Of a stretch of 64,000 nt of DNA, positions 35,917 to 43,941 are shown one piece after another. Origin of the DNA: Paraburkholderia flagellata. GTDB taxonomy: Bacteria > Pseudomonadota > Gammaproteobacteria > Burkholderiales > Burkholderiaceae. Where the stretch lies: positions 1,612,001 through 1,676,000 of the forward strand of contig NZ_JAJEJT010000002.1 of assembly GCF_021390645.1 (NCBI RefSeq), in the 5' to 3' direction. Made by a program: the position numbers and the translations under genes. Each line of letters opens with the position of its first letter. The stretch's first letter is position 1. The notes beneath the pieces are model-generated. The model worked only from the letters and a program-made list of their open reading frames with translations. It searched no databases and had not been told where the DNA came from.

Positions 35917-36783
35917 ATGACTGAAACAGATAGCCGCTTACTCGAAGCCTCTTTGCCTCCCGTGGCACAGATCCAGGTGAACCTCGACACGCTAAGCGGC
36001 AAGCAAACCATCGCCTACCGCGCGGCGGGCGACGAAGCAGCGCCACCCATCGTCCTGCTGCACGGCATTGGATCGAACTCGGCGGGATATCGCGCGCAAC
36101 TCGCGGCGCTTGCCACGCGCCATCGCGTGATCGCGTGGGATGCCCCGGGCTACGGGCAAAGCAGCCCGTTCGCGATCGCAACGCCTGGCGCCGCAGACTA
36201 TGCCGAAGCCGTCATGGCGATGATGACGGCGCTGGGCATTTCGCGTGCAACCGTTGTCGGCAGTTCGTGGGGCAGCGTCATCGCAGCGACATTTGCCGCG
36301 CAATACGCATATGCAACGCACGCCCTCGTATTGAGCGCGCCCAACGTCGCACGCGCTCACCTGCCGCTTTCGGATCGCGCCGCCGCTCGGGAGGCGCTGA
36401 TGCGAAGCGGGGCGGCTCAGTCGCCTGAAGCGCGCGCCGCGGTGGTCGACGCCCTGCTCGCTCGCAACGCCGCGCCCCAGATCCGTGCCCTCGTCTCGAC
36501 ACTCCGGGACGCGGTTACGCCAACGGGATGGGAACATGCCGTCGACATGCTGTTCTCTACGCATACGCCCGTTGTGGCCGCGTCAGTCGAGGCGCCGGTT
36601 TCCATCGTTGTCGGCGACAATGATCGCATCGCGCCTCTCAGCGATCACGCGCGGCCCATACACGAGGCGGCGCGCAATTCGACGCTCCATGTGCTCGATG
36701 GAATCGGCCACATGCCGAAACTGGAAGCACCGGGCAAGTTCAATTCCATCGTATTGGCAGCCGCCGCCGGTGGAAACACATGA
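35917..36783 (+). CDS. Alpha/beta hydrolase
   Basis: A 288-residue alpha/beta hydrolase: oxyanion LLHGIGSN near 48-55, nucleophile Ser117 in GSSWGS, Asp in GDNDRIAPLS and His in GIGHMPKLEAP. It is like the C-C bond or ester hydrolases of aromatic catabolism. As the last gene of the operon it probably cleaves the ester, lactone or diketone formed by the monooxygenase. It ends nine bases before the convergent iclR gene. Confidence 0.88.
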   Translation: MTETDSRLLEASLPPVAQIQVNLDTLSGKQTIAYRAAGDEAAPPIVLLHGIGSNSAGYRAQLAALATRHRVIAWDAPGYGQSSPFAIATPGAADYAEAVMAMMTALGISRATVVGSSWGSVIAATFAAQYAYATHALVLSAPNVARAHLPLSDRAAAREALMRSGAAQSPEARAAVVDALLARNAAPQIRALVSTLRDAVTPTGWEHAVDMLFSTHTPVVAASVEAPVSIVVGDNDRIAPLSDHARPIHEAARNSTLHVLDGIGHMPKLEAPGKFNSIVLAAAAGGNT

Positions 36784-36792
36784 CCCCGGTTT

Positions 36793-37569
36793 CTATCCGA
36801 TCTGGCGGGACACCTTTCCCCCCAGTGCAATCGTCGCGCGAACGGCGCTTTCGAGGAGCGCCTTGATCGCCTCGCCATTGATATCCGTATCGAGCGTGGC
36901 TGGCGTCCCGATGAGGCTGATTGCAAACTGGAGATTCCCGTCCCGGTCCCAGATCGGGGCGGCAACCGATACATAGCCAAGATTGCCACGATGAACCATC
37001 GAAAAGCCATTGTTGCGCAGTTCAGCGCTAGCTTCTTCCCGCATGGCGGCCGGACTCCAATCCTTCTCGCCGGACATTTCGCGAGCAATGAGTTCGTCAG
37101 TGCGGCTGGCCTGCAGGCAGGCAATAAACAGCTTTCCCGCTGCCGTCGTCACGAGTGGGATCAACCCCGTTCTCAATTCGAGGATGCTGCGCGTCTGCCC
37201 CTCCTGCTTGAACAGACTCACTGGTCCGTCGTCGGTCCATGCCGTCACCGCCGCACCGCTAAGCGTGGCGTCGCGTAGTGCAATCACTTCGCGCCGCACG
37301 ATATCGAAACCGTCGAGCTGGTTGATCGCACTCATCCCTAAAGCAAGCGAAGCCGGGCCAAGTTTGTAGCACCCTGGCTTTTCATCTGCGGATACGAGGC
37401 CTGTGCGTACGAGGCTAATCATGTAGTTACTCGTTGCGCTCGGCGTGAGTTCGGACAGTGCGGCAATCTCTTTCAGAGGAAGGGCTCGCACGCTCGTTTG
37501 CAACGCCGAGAGGATTCGAAATGCAATCTCGACGGATTGAATGCCGCGTCTCGCGCTCACATTGGTCAT
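36793..37569 (-). CDS. IclR family transcriptional regulator
   Basis: A 258-residue IclR protein: winged HTH in the first 70 residues (ALPLKEIAALSELTPSATSN), followed by the effector domain (GLIPLVTTAAGKLFIACLQA). The start at 37569 (MTNVSARRGIQSVEIAFRIL) fits the family; the frame open to 37710 runs through the operator. TTGTTGAATGCA copies lie 19 bp before its start and at 37689, and before the operon at 31592. It therefore probably controls the operon, itself and the divergent porin. Confidence 0.9.
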   Translation of the reverse strand: MTNVSARRGIQSVEIAFRILSALQTSVRALPLKEIAALSELTPSATSNYMISLVRTGLVSADEKPGCYKLGPASLALGMSAINQLDGFDIVRREVIALRDATLSGAAVTAWTDDGPVSLFKQEGQTRSILELRTGLIPLVTTAAGKLFIACLQASRTDELIAREMSGEKDWSPAAMREEASAELRNNGFSMVHRGNLGYVSVAAPIWDRDGNLQFAISLIGTPATLDTDINGEAIKALLESAVRATIALGGKVSRQIG

Positions 37570-37587
37570 ATCGCTGCCGTATTGAAG

Positions 37588-37599
37588 TTGTTGAATGCA
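37588..37599. promoter_or_regulatory. IclR half-site in the iclR leader
   Basis: An exact copy of the 12-mer TTGTTGAATGCA found at 31561-31572 and 37689-37700, 19 bp upstream of the iclR start codon. It has no matching left arm, so it may be an auxiliary site for autoregulation. Confidence 0.5.
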
Positions 37600-37676
37600 C
37601 GCCGCCCGGGTTTCCCCGCACGTCAACCTTGTTGACACCCCTCGTGGGCGGCCCCTATAGTATTCAACATAAATTA

Positions 37677-37701
37677 TTGCATTCATTATTGTTGAATGCA
37701 A
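37677..37701. promoter_or_regulatory. Palindromic IclR operator between iclR and the porin gene
   Basis: TTGCATTCA (37677-37685) and TGAATGCAA (37693-37701) form a perfect 9-bp inverted repeat around a 7-base spacer. A further similar half, TATTCAACAT, is at 37661-37670. It lies between the divergent iclR and porin genes and has the same geometry as the site before the operon at 31592. Confidence 0.75.
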
Positions 37702-37848
37702 TACCCCCAAAGAGGGACGTGGACCGCAAGGTTACACGAGCCGTTGGATCCAGGTATGGAGCTTTACGAGTTGATTGCTTAGTACTGCAATCTTTTTCTC
37801 ATCGACACAATCCATCAGAAGAACAACTATCGCTTCGGAGTCAAAGCA

Positions 37849-38940
37849 ATGGCCTTTCGCAGACGTGCAGTGGCAGGAACCCTTTCCGCATTTTCGATGT
37901 TCGGCATCGCTCATGCGCAATCGAGCGTCACGTTGTACGGCATCGCTGACACAGCGGTCCAGTACATCAGCAATGTACGTGGACACTCCCTCGTCCAGGA
38001 AGGCAACACTCATGCGCCCGATATCTTCGGGCTGAAGGGTATGGAGGATCTTGGCGGCGGCTTGCGCACGATCTTCGACCTGCAGGGCGAGTATTTGTTG
38101 AACAACGGGCAGTTGCTCGTTCCTGGGACACTGTTCAACCGGAAGGCCTACGTTGGCCTGCAGTCGGATACGTTTGGCACGCTCACGCTCGGTCGCCAAC
38201 CGAGCTTCATGTATGACGTTCTCGCCAACTATCAAACGCCGCTATTGCTCGGCAATATTCTTTCGCTTCATCAGGGCAACCTCGACGAAGTCGCCAACTT
38301 TTTCCAGTTCGCCAACGCAGTCAAGTATGTGAGCCCGACCTTTGCCGGCTTCTCAACCGGCGTGGAATTTGCCTTTGGCAATGTGCCAGGCAACTTTAGC
38401 GAAGGCCGGAACTACTCGTTCTTTGTTCAGTACAAGAACGGTCCACTCAGCCTCGCAGCCGCCTACGCGAACGAGAACAACCGCTTCCTGGAGCTTTCGA
38501 GTTTCGTCGGTCTCCCGTCGCTATTTGGTACGCCGTTGCGCGCGTCCGAAGGCGTGGTGGCCGATAAACTCGTCAACTGGGGAGTGGGCGCGACTTATCA
38601 GTTCACCCACATTCTGCTGCACGCCGCCTTCACGCAGTCACGCATCACCCTGGCCACAGGCCAGGGCAACGCCAACACCGTCGACGTAGGCGCGAACTGG
38701 ACGGTCAGGCCGGACGACGTCATCGCGGTTGGCGGCTGGGTCGAAAATCTCGACGGCGGAAACTGGAAGACGATAACGGTCTCGAACTCATACCTTTTTT
38801 CGAAGCGCACGTCGGTCTACCAGCAGGTCACATACCAGCATGCGTCGGGCACCAATAGTGTCGCATCGCTTGCCGCTGCCGGCCTGGCATCCGGCCGATC
38901 GACAACCGGCGTCTCCCTGGGTATCCAGCACTCTTTCTAG
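37849..38940 (+). CDS. General porin, Burkholderia Gram-negative type
   Basis: A 363-residue porin with a signal peptide ending near GIAHAQ and a mature start SSVTLYGIADTAVQY. GLKGMEDLGGGLRTIFDLQG is the common L2/constriction region and the final SLGIQHSF ends in Phe. A CGGAG precedes the start. It is divergent from iclR with the operator between, so it is probably induced together with the monooxygenase operon to admit its substrate. It differs clearly from the porin at 11910. Confidence 0.92.
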   Translation: MAFRRRAVAGTLSAFSMFGIAHAQSSVTLYGIADTAVQYISNVRGHSLVQEGNTHAPDIFGLKGMEDLGGGLRTIFDLQGEYLLNNGQLLVPGTLFNRKAYVGLQSDTFGTLTLGRQPSFMYDVLANYQTPLLLGNILSLHQGNLDEVANFFQFANAVKYVSPTFAGFSTGVEFAFGNVPGNFSEGRNYSFFVQYKNGPLSLAAAYANENNRFLELSSFVGLPSLFGTPLRASEGVVADKLVNWGVGATYQFTHILLHAAFTQSRITLATGQGNANTVDVGANWTVRPDDVIAVGGWVENLDGGNWKTITVSNSYLFSKRTSVYQQVTYQHASGTNSVASLAAAGLASGRSTTGVSLGIQHSF

Positions 38941-39088
38941 GCATTTGCGGTTGGCCATCGCATCAGCGCGGCACTTGTCACGTATCTCTACTGGCGATGG
39001 ATTACATCGAAAAATACGGGCTTTTCGTGAGACACGTTAGCGCCTACCCTAGCTCAATGTCATCAACCGGCGCTCGCGCCTGATTATC

Positions 39089-40009
39089 ATGTCGTCCGAT
39101 ACAACCACGCCGCACGTCGCATCAAAAGCATCGACCGCTCGTTGTACACCTCTTCAAGTACGGCCCGGCCTCGATACCGCCGGGCCGCAAGACAGCGCGC
39201 GAGCGGTCGTCTTGCGCACGGCAGGGCGGCGACACGGCCCCATCACGCGGCTCGTCAGCCCGGGCGACCTTGGCGAGATACTGAAGCCATTCGTCTTTCT
39301 CGACTATTTCGAGAGCAAGGAAGCCGCGGCGCTGCAGTTCTCCATGCATCCTCATTCGGGTCTCGCGACCACGACCTTGCTGCTTCAAGGCGAGGTGGAA
39401 TATGAGGACACGACTGGTGCTTCAGGCGTACTGCCAGTTGGCGGCGTCGAGTGGATGAACGCAGGCGGCGGGGTCTGGCATGGCGGCGGCGCCAGCGGAA
39501 ATGCAACGGTGCGCGGTTATCAGTTGTGGACCGCGTTGCCGCCATCCCTCGAATTGGGTTCTCCCACCAGCCAGTACCTGCGCGCGAGCGACATCCCTCG
39601 CACGGGTCCGGCGTCCGTCATTCTGGGTCGCTACGGGGAGGTCGAGAGCCCCGTTCTAGCTCCGGCGGGCATCAACTATCTGCTCGTGAACCTTCAGGCC
39701 GGCGAACAATGGCAGTACACGCCGCCAGCCGGTCACAGCGTTGCCTGGTTGAGCGTTCAACGCGGCGCATTGCAAGTGGGCAACGCGCGCCTCGCCGACG
39801 AACTCGTGGTATTCGACGAGTCGGAAGATGCCGTGACCCTCACCGCCAGCGAGGATTCCGAGTTCGTTCTCGGTTCCGCCATCGCCCATCCACACCAGCT
39901 CGTGCTCGGACACTACTCCGTTCATACCTCTGCCGATGCATTGCGCGCGGGGGAAGCGAGGATCGGGGAAATCGGTGCGCAGCTTCGTCGCGGCGGCCGT
40001 TTCGGCTAG
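39089..40009 (+). CDS. Pirin family protein
   Basis: A 306-residue bicupin. The N-terminal cupin carries the metal-site region FSMHPHSGLATTTLLLQGEV (two His) and a further His in GGVWHGGG. The second cupin is degenerate. Some pirins are quercetin dioxygenases or redox sensors; the activity here is unknown. It opens a forward group with DoxX and an aldo-keto reductase in a region rich in quinone-reducing enzymes. Confidence 0.87.
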   Translation: MSSDTTTPHVASKASTARCTPLQVRPGLDTAGPQDSARAVVLRTAGRRHGPITRLVSPGDLGEILKPFVFLDYFESKEAAALQFSMHPHSGLATTTLLLQGEVEYEDTTGASGVLPVGGVEWMNAGGGVWHGGGASGNATVRGYQLWTALPPSLELGSPTSQYLRASDIPRTGPASVILGRYGEVESPVLAPAGINYLLVNLQAGEQWQYTPPAGHSVAWLSVQRGALQVGNARLADELVVFDESEDAVTLTASEDSEFVLGSAIAHPHQLVLGHYSVHTSADALRAGEARIGEIGAQLRRGGRFG

Positions 40010-40057
40010 GTGCTCACGAGCCGCTGCGTCAAGCGTCACTACATCGAGGACAGGCAC

Positions 40058-40513
40058 ATGGCCATCGCGAACTCCACAGGCAACGATCTGCTCGCCCTGG
40101 CCGGACGGCTCCTGTTTGCTTCCCTCTTTGTCGCGAGCGGCGTCGACAAGCTGCTCTGGCCGCTGGCGACGATTGAGTACGTCAGGACGTTCGGCCTGCC
40201 CGCGCCGCTGCTATGGTGTATCGGCTCGATGTTGCTGGAACTGGGAGGTGGAGCGTTGCTCGTTTTCGGCTACCGAACGCGCGCAGTCGCATGGATCCTG
40301 GCGGCGTACTCCGTTTCGACGGCCGCCATCTTTCACCATGCGTTCGCAGATCCGAACCAACTGATCCAATTTCTCACGAATCTAGCCATGGCAGGTGGAC
40401 TGCTCGCGCTTTCGATTTACGGCGCCGGCTTGTTCAGTATCGATCGACTCATTGGCAACGGTCACGTCGAAATAACGTCGAACTACGCGCGAATCACGCC
40501 ATCTGATCGTTGA
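40058..40513 (+). CDS. DoxX family membrane protein
   Basis: A 151-residue four-helix membrane protein like the one at 29506: LLALAGRLLFASLFVASGVD, LLWCIGSMLLELGGGALLVF, and a C-terminal pair ending LALSIYGAGLFSIDR. The start at 40058 follows a GAGGA further upstream. It lies between the pirin and aldo-keto reductase genes with short gaps, so the three are likely one transcript. The function is only generally known (membrane redox stress). Confidence 0.85.
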   Translation: MAIANSTGNDLLALAGRLLFASLFVASGVDKLLWPLATIEYVRTFGLPAPLLWCIGSMLLELGGGALLVFGYRTRAVAWILAAYSVSTAAIFHHAFADPNQLIQFLTNLAMAGGLLALSIYGAGLFSIDRLIGNGHVEITSNYARITPSDR

Positions 40514-40558
40514 TTGCCCCCTACCCATCTGCCGTCTTCTCTCCTCCGGAATCCCCTT

Positions 40559-41395
40559 ATGCGTGACGTTCATGTTGGCGACGCAGCCATACCAGCCATC
40601 GGCTTTGGCACCTATGGTCTGAGCGAAGCCGAAGTCCGTCGGCTGGCGCCGGCTGCCATTGACGCCGGCTTCCGGCACTTCGACACCGCCCAGATGTACG
40701 GTAATGAAGCGGCCATTGGCGACTGCGTCGCCGCTTCGAATCGCCCACGAAGTGAATTCTTTCTCACCACCAAGGTCTGGGTCAGCAATTACGCAGAGAG
40801 ACATTTCGAGGCGTCCGTGAATGAGAGCCTGCGCAAGCTCCGGACAGACTACATCGATCTCCTGCTACTGCACTGGCCGGGATCGGATATACCGCTTGCC
40901 GAGCAAATCGCAGGCCTGAATGCCGTAGCACGGGCAGGCAAAGTACGGCATATCGGCGTAAGCAATTTCAACCGCGCGATGATGACGGAAGCCATTCGCC
41001 TTTCTGCCGCGCCTCTCGTGACGAATCAGTTCGAATACCATCCGTACCTGAACCAGTCCGTGCTGGTCGAAAGCACGCGACAAGCAGGTCTTGCCGTCAC
41101 GGCCTACTGTGCGATGGCGATCGGACGCGTATTCGGCGACGATGTATTGAAAGCAATCGCCGGTCGCCACGGCAAGACGATTGCGCAGGTCGTGCTTCGA
41201 TGGCTCGTTCAGCAGCCCGGCACGGTTGCCCTTTCGAGAACCACCCGGATAGGACGCCTCGCGGAAAATCTCGCAATCTTCGACTTTGCGCTCGACGACG
41301 CGGAGATGGCGGCGATCCGCGCATTGGCGGCAGTCGACAGCCGAATCGTCAATCCGCCTGGACTCGCTCCTGTGTGGGATAGCACTGCGCCGTGA
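40559..41395 (+). CDS. Aldo/keto reductase
   Basis: A 278-residue AKR of TIM-barrel type: FDTAQMYGNEAAIG with catalytic Asp and Tyr, TTKVWVSNY with Lys, LLLHWPG with His, and IGVSNF. It reduces aldehydes or ketones with NADPH (2,5-diketo-gluconate-reductase-like group). The start at 40559 follows TCCGGA; the frame before it adds 15 non-homologous residues. Methylglyoxal or reactive aldehydes from quinone stress are plausible substrates (inference). Confidence 0.9.
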   Translation: MRDVHVGDAAIPAIGFGTYGLSEAEVRRLAPAAIDAGFRHFDTAQMYGNEAAIGDCVAASNRPRSEFFLTTKVWVSNYAERHFEASVNESLRKLRTDYIDLLLLHWPGSDIPLAEQIAGLNAVARAGKVRHIGVSNFNRAMMTEAIRLSAAPLVTNQFEYHPYLNQSVLVESTRQAGLAVTAYCAMAIGRVFGDDVLKAIAGRHGKTIAQVVLRWLVQQPGTVALSRTTRIGRLAENLAIFDFALDDAEMAAIRALAAVDSRIVNPPGLAPVWDSTAP

Positions 41396-41424
41396 CCCTC
41401 GGAGAAACGCCAGTCGCCGGCATC

Positions 41425-41690
41425 AACTACACGCCGCGGTCTCGTCACAGGGCCAAGCGGCGAAGTTCTGGATCACAACGACCAGCCGATTCCCGGCATC
41501 TTCGCATGTGGCAACGACATGAACTGGCCCGTTGGCGGCCACTACATTGGAGCCGGAATTACACTCGGCCCGGCAGTCTCGTTCGGCTACCTGACCGCCA
41601 TGGCGCTAGCAAAGCATGATCCGTCACGGGCCACGCTTGCTGGCGAATCCATTTCACGGGCCGCCCAGAATATCGGTGAGAGCCGGCCAG
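41425..41690 (+). pseudogene. C-terminal remnant of an FAD-binding (ketosteroid-dehydrogenase-like) oxidoreductase
   Basis: In one forward frame the DNA reads RRGLVTGPSGEVLDHNDQ, then PIPGIFACGNDMNWPVGGHY, then IGAGITLGPAVSFGYLTAM. This is the FAD-contacting C-terminus of the fumarate reductase / 3-ketosteroid-delta1-dehydrogenase family. The N-terminal 80 to 90 percent is absent; the frame then runs on as antisense of wrbA. It is a deletion scar of a lost catabolic gene between the AKR and wrbA. Confidence 0.7.
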
Positions 41691-41701
41691 CAGGCGCCCG
41701 G

Positions 41702-42301
41702 TTAGCCAAACAGCTTGTTCGCCGCCTTCGCAATCAATTCCCCCTGGTGGCGTGCGCCGTCGAGGTCGATTGCGCTCGGCTGCCGCTGTCCCTGCGCGCC
41801 AGCAATCGTCGTCGCGCCGTACGGCGAACCGCCCGCGATCTCGTCCAGCGTCATCTGACCTTGATAGCTGTACGGCAACCCGACGACGACCATGCCGAAG
41901 TGCAACAGGTTGGCGATGATCGAAAAGAGCGTGGCCTCCTGCCCGCCGTGCTGGGTGGCCGTCGATGTGAAAGCGCCGCCGACCTTGCCATTGAGCGCAC
42001 CGCTCATCCACAGGCCGCCTGCCTGGTCCAGAAACGCCGCCATCTGCGACGACATACGCCCGAAGCGCGTGGGCGTTCCGATGACGATCGCATCGTAATT
42101 GGCGAGTTCCGCGACAGTCGCGACCGGCGCCTTCTGGTCCAGCTTGAAATGGGCGGCTGCGGCGACCTCCTGTGGCGCGGTTTCAGGCACACGCTTGACG
42201 TCGACGCTTGCACCCGCGGCGCGGGCGCCTTCGGCAATGGCCTCTGCCATGGCTTCGACGTGCCCATAGGAGGAGTAGTACAGCACCAGTACTTTCGACA
42301 T
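41702..42301 (-). CDS. wrbA: NAD(P)H:quinone oxidoreductase, WrbA type
   Basis: A 199-residue flavodoxin-like protein: [19 protein letters not shown] binds the FMN phosphate, and [19 protein letters not shown] with [14 protein letters not shown] are classic WrbA signatures. It reduces quinones by two electrons, avoiding semiquinones. The length is normal. It lies on the reverse strand after a pirin gene, inside the quinone-defence group. Confidence 0.93.
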   Translation of the reverse strand: MSKVLVLYYSSYGHVEAMAEAIAEGARAAGASVDVKRVPETAPQEVAAAAHFKLDQKAPVATVAELANYDAIVIGTPTRFGRMSSQMAAFLDQAGGLWMSGALNGKVGGAFTSTATQHGGQEATLFSIIANLLHFGMVVVGLPYSYQGQMTLDEIAGGSPYGATTIAGAQGQRQPSAIDLDGARHQGELIAKAANKLFG

Positions 42302-42509
42302 AACAGGCTCCTTTCAACGTTTCCGGCAACGCCGGGATCAGGAGGTTTGTGACGCCTGGAGTGACTTGCGACCCAACTGCCCAACTGCGAATCCACGGCG
42401 ATCAGTACGCGCCACGCACCTCGAACAGGTTGATATCGTCGGCCTTCGATGAACGACGACACAGTATCGCCCCGCCCCTTTCGATGAGGCTCGAGGCGAT
42501 CGACTAGAA

Positions 42510-43217
42510 TCAGGAACTCCCGGTAGTTTCCACCAATACGAGTTCGGAGTCTTCCAGAGCGGCTATCTCGCTTGCCGTCACATCCGTGATCGCCACACCG
42601 TCCAGTGGGCCCACCATCTCGCCGTCGATTTCGATGCGGCCCGACGCGACGACGAGGTAAGCGCAACCATCGGCGAGGAAAGCCTGCCTGACACGCTCGC
42701 CCGCCTTGAGTGTGGCACCGGAGAGGCGCGCGTCTGCGCGAATGGGAAGCGCGCCTTCATCCTCGGCAAAGCCGCTGGCGAGCACGACGAAGCGACCTGA
42801 GCGGTCGCTCTTCGGAAACGCGCGAGTATCCCAGCGCGGTTCACCGCCGGCATTGCGCGGCAACAACCACACCTGATAGAGCTTGAGCGACACATCGCCC
42901 TGGTTGTACTCGGCGTGCCGTATGCCTGTACCCGTGCTCATGACCTGTACGTCGCCGGCACGGATCGTCCCTTCCGAACCGATGGTATCGCGATGCCCCA
43001 GTACACCTTCGCGCACGTAAGTGACGATCTCCATGTCCCGGTGCCCATGCAGCGGAAAGCCGCCGCCAACCGCGATCTCATCATCGTTCCAAACGATCAG
43101 CGGACCCAACGCCTCATGCGCGCGATTGCCACCGGCGTTCACAGCAAAATGGTATTTGGCGCGCAACCAGCCATAATCGGCTCCATCGAGCGCGGCCCAA
43201 CGTCTATGTGCAAGCAT
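42510..43217 (-). CDS. Pirin family protein
   Basis: A 235-residue bicupin of the YhhW type. FPLHGHRDMEIVTYVREGVL gives the metal-binding His pair, and HAEYNQ a further site. The start at 43217 (MLAHRRWAALDG) follows AAGGAAG; an in-frame upstream ATG at 43274 is less likely. YhhW has quercetinase activity in vitro, but the physiological substrate is unknown. It is distinct from the longer pirin at 39089. Confidence 0.88.
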   Translation of the reverse strand: MLAHRRWAALDGADYGWLRAKYHFAVNAGGNRAHEALGPLIVWNDDEIAVGGGFPLHGHRDMEIVTYVREGVLGHRDTIGSEGTIRAGDVQVMSTGTGIRHAEYNQGDVSLKLYQVWLLPRNAGGEPRWDTRAFPKSDRSGRFVVLASGFAEDEGALPIRADARLSGATLKAGERVRQAFLADGCAYLVVASGRIEIDGEMVGPLDGVAITDVTASEIAALEDSELVLVETTGSS

Positions 43218-43443
43218 TTCCGCTTCCTTCTGAAAATTGAAGCTGCTGACGATCGTTAATGACGGTTCAGCCACGGATCAATGCTATATCGGCAAACATG
43301 GAGGTGAAATATCCAGCCGCACAAAGCAACATTGCTTGCAGTAGAACGATAACGAACGCCAGGAAGTGTGCTCGCTGCCCTAATTAATCAGGTATCCAAA
43401 ATAATATGTGCGCCCTGAACTGAGTCTATCAAGGGTCGCTTCC

Positions 43444-43890
43444 TCATTCGTCGAGTGACGCCGAAATCATTCCCGCGAGTTCGGAAAGCAATTCGTCGAA
43501 CAGGCGCTTACCTTCGGGCTTCAACTGGATGAAATGATTTCGCCTGTCATTCGGATCGCGCACTCTTTGCACGAGACCGCGTTTTTCCAGATTGTCGAGC
43601 GCAGGAACAGCGGTCGTCGACGCAATACCCACGCGCTTGCTGAGTTCGAGCTGATTCACCTCGCCGCGCTCGGCCAGCACGCGAAGGTAGTACCAGTAAG
43701 CGATGGGGAGCGCTTCCCGGTCGAGGACCTTTTGCGCCTTCGCGTCGTAGAGCCGGTGGACCGTTCGCGCCATCCGCGGAACGGTCCTACCTCGATCGTC
43801 GAACACATCCGATGACCGTTCTGCGAGCGCCTCCACGGGCGCTGGAGCGGGCTTGGCGGCTTTCGCTGCGGACGCATTTGTCCTGGCCAT
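43444..43890 (-). CDS. MarR family transcriptional regulator
   Basis: A 148-residue MarR protein with an Ala/Lys-rich leader, then winged HTH (NQLELSKRVGIASTTAVPAL) and the wing LVQRVRDPNDRRNHFIQLKP. It is 51 bp downstream of a DHA2 efflux pump gene on the same strand, the classic arrangement of a drug- or phenol-responsive repressor and its pump. Confidence 0.9.
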   Translation of the reverse strand: MARTNASAAKAAKPAPAPVEALAERSSDVFDDRGRTVPRMARTVHRLYDAKAQKVLDREALPIAYWYYLRVLAERGEVNQLELSKRVGIASTTAVPALDNLEKRGLVQRVRDPNDRRNHFIQLKPEGKRLFDELLSELAGMISASLDE

Positions 43891-43941
43891 TCACGTGTTC
43901 CTCGGCGCATGGTCAAGCGAGCGGCCAAAGATCCCGGCAGA

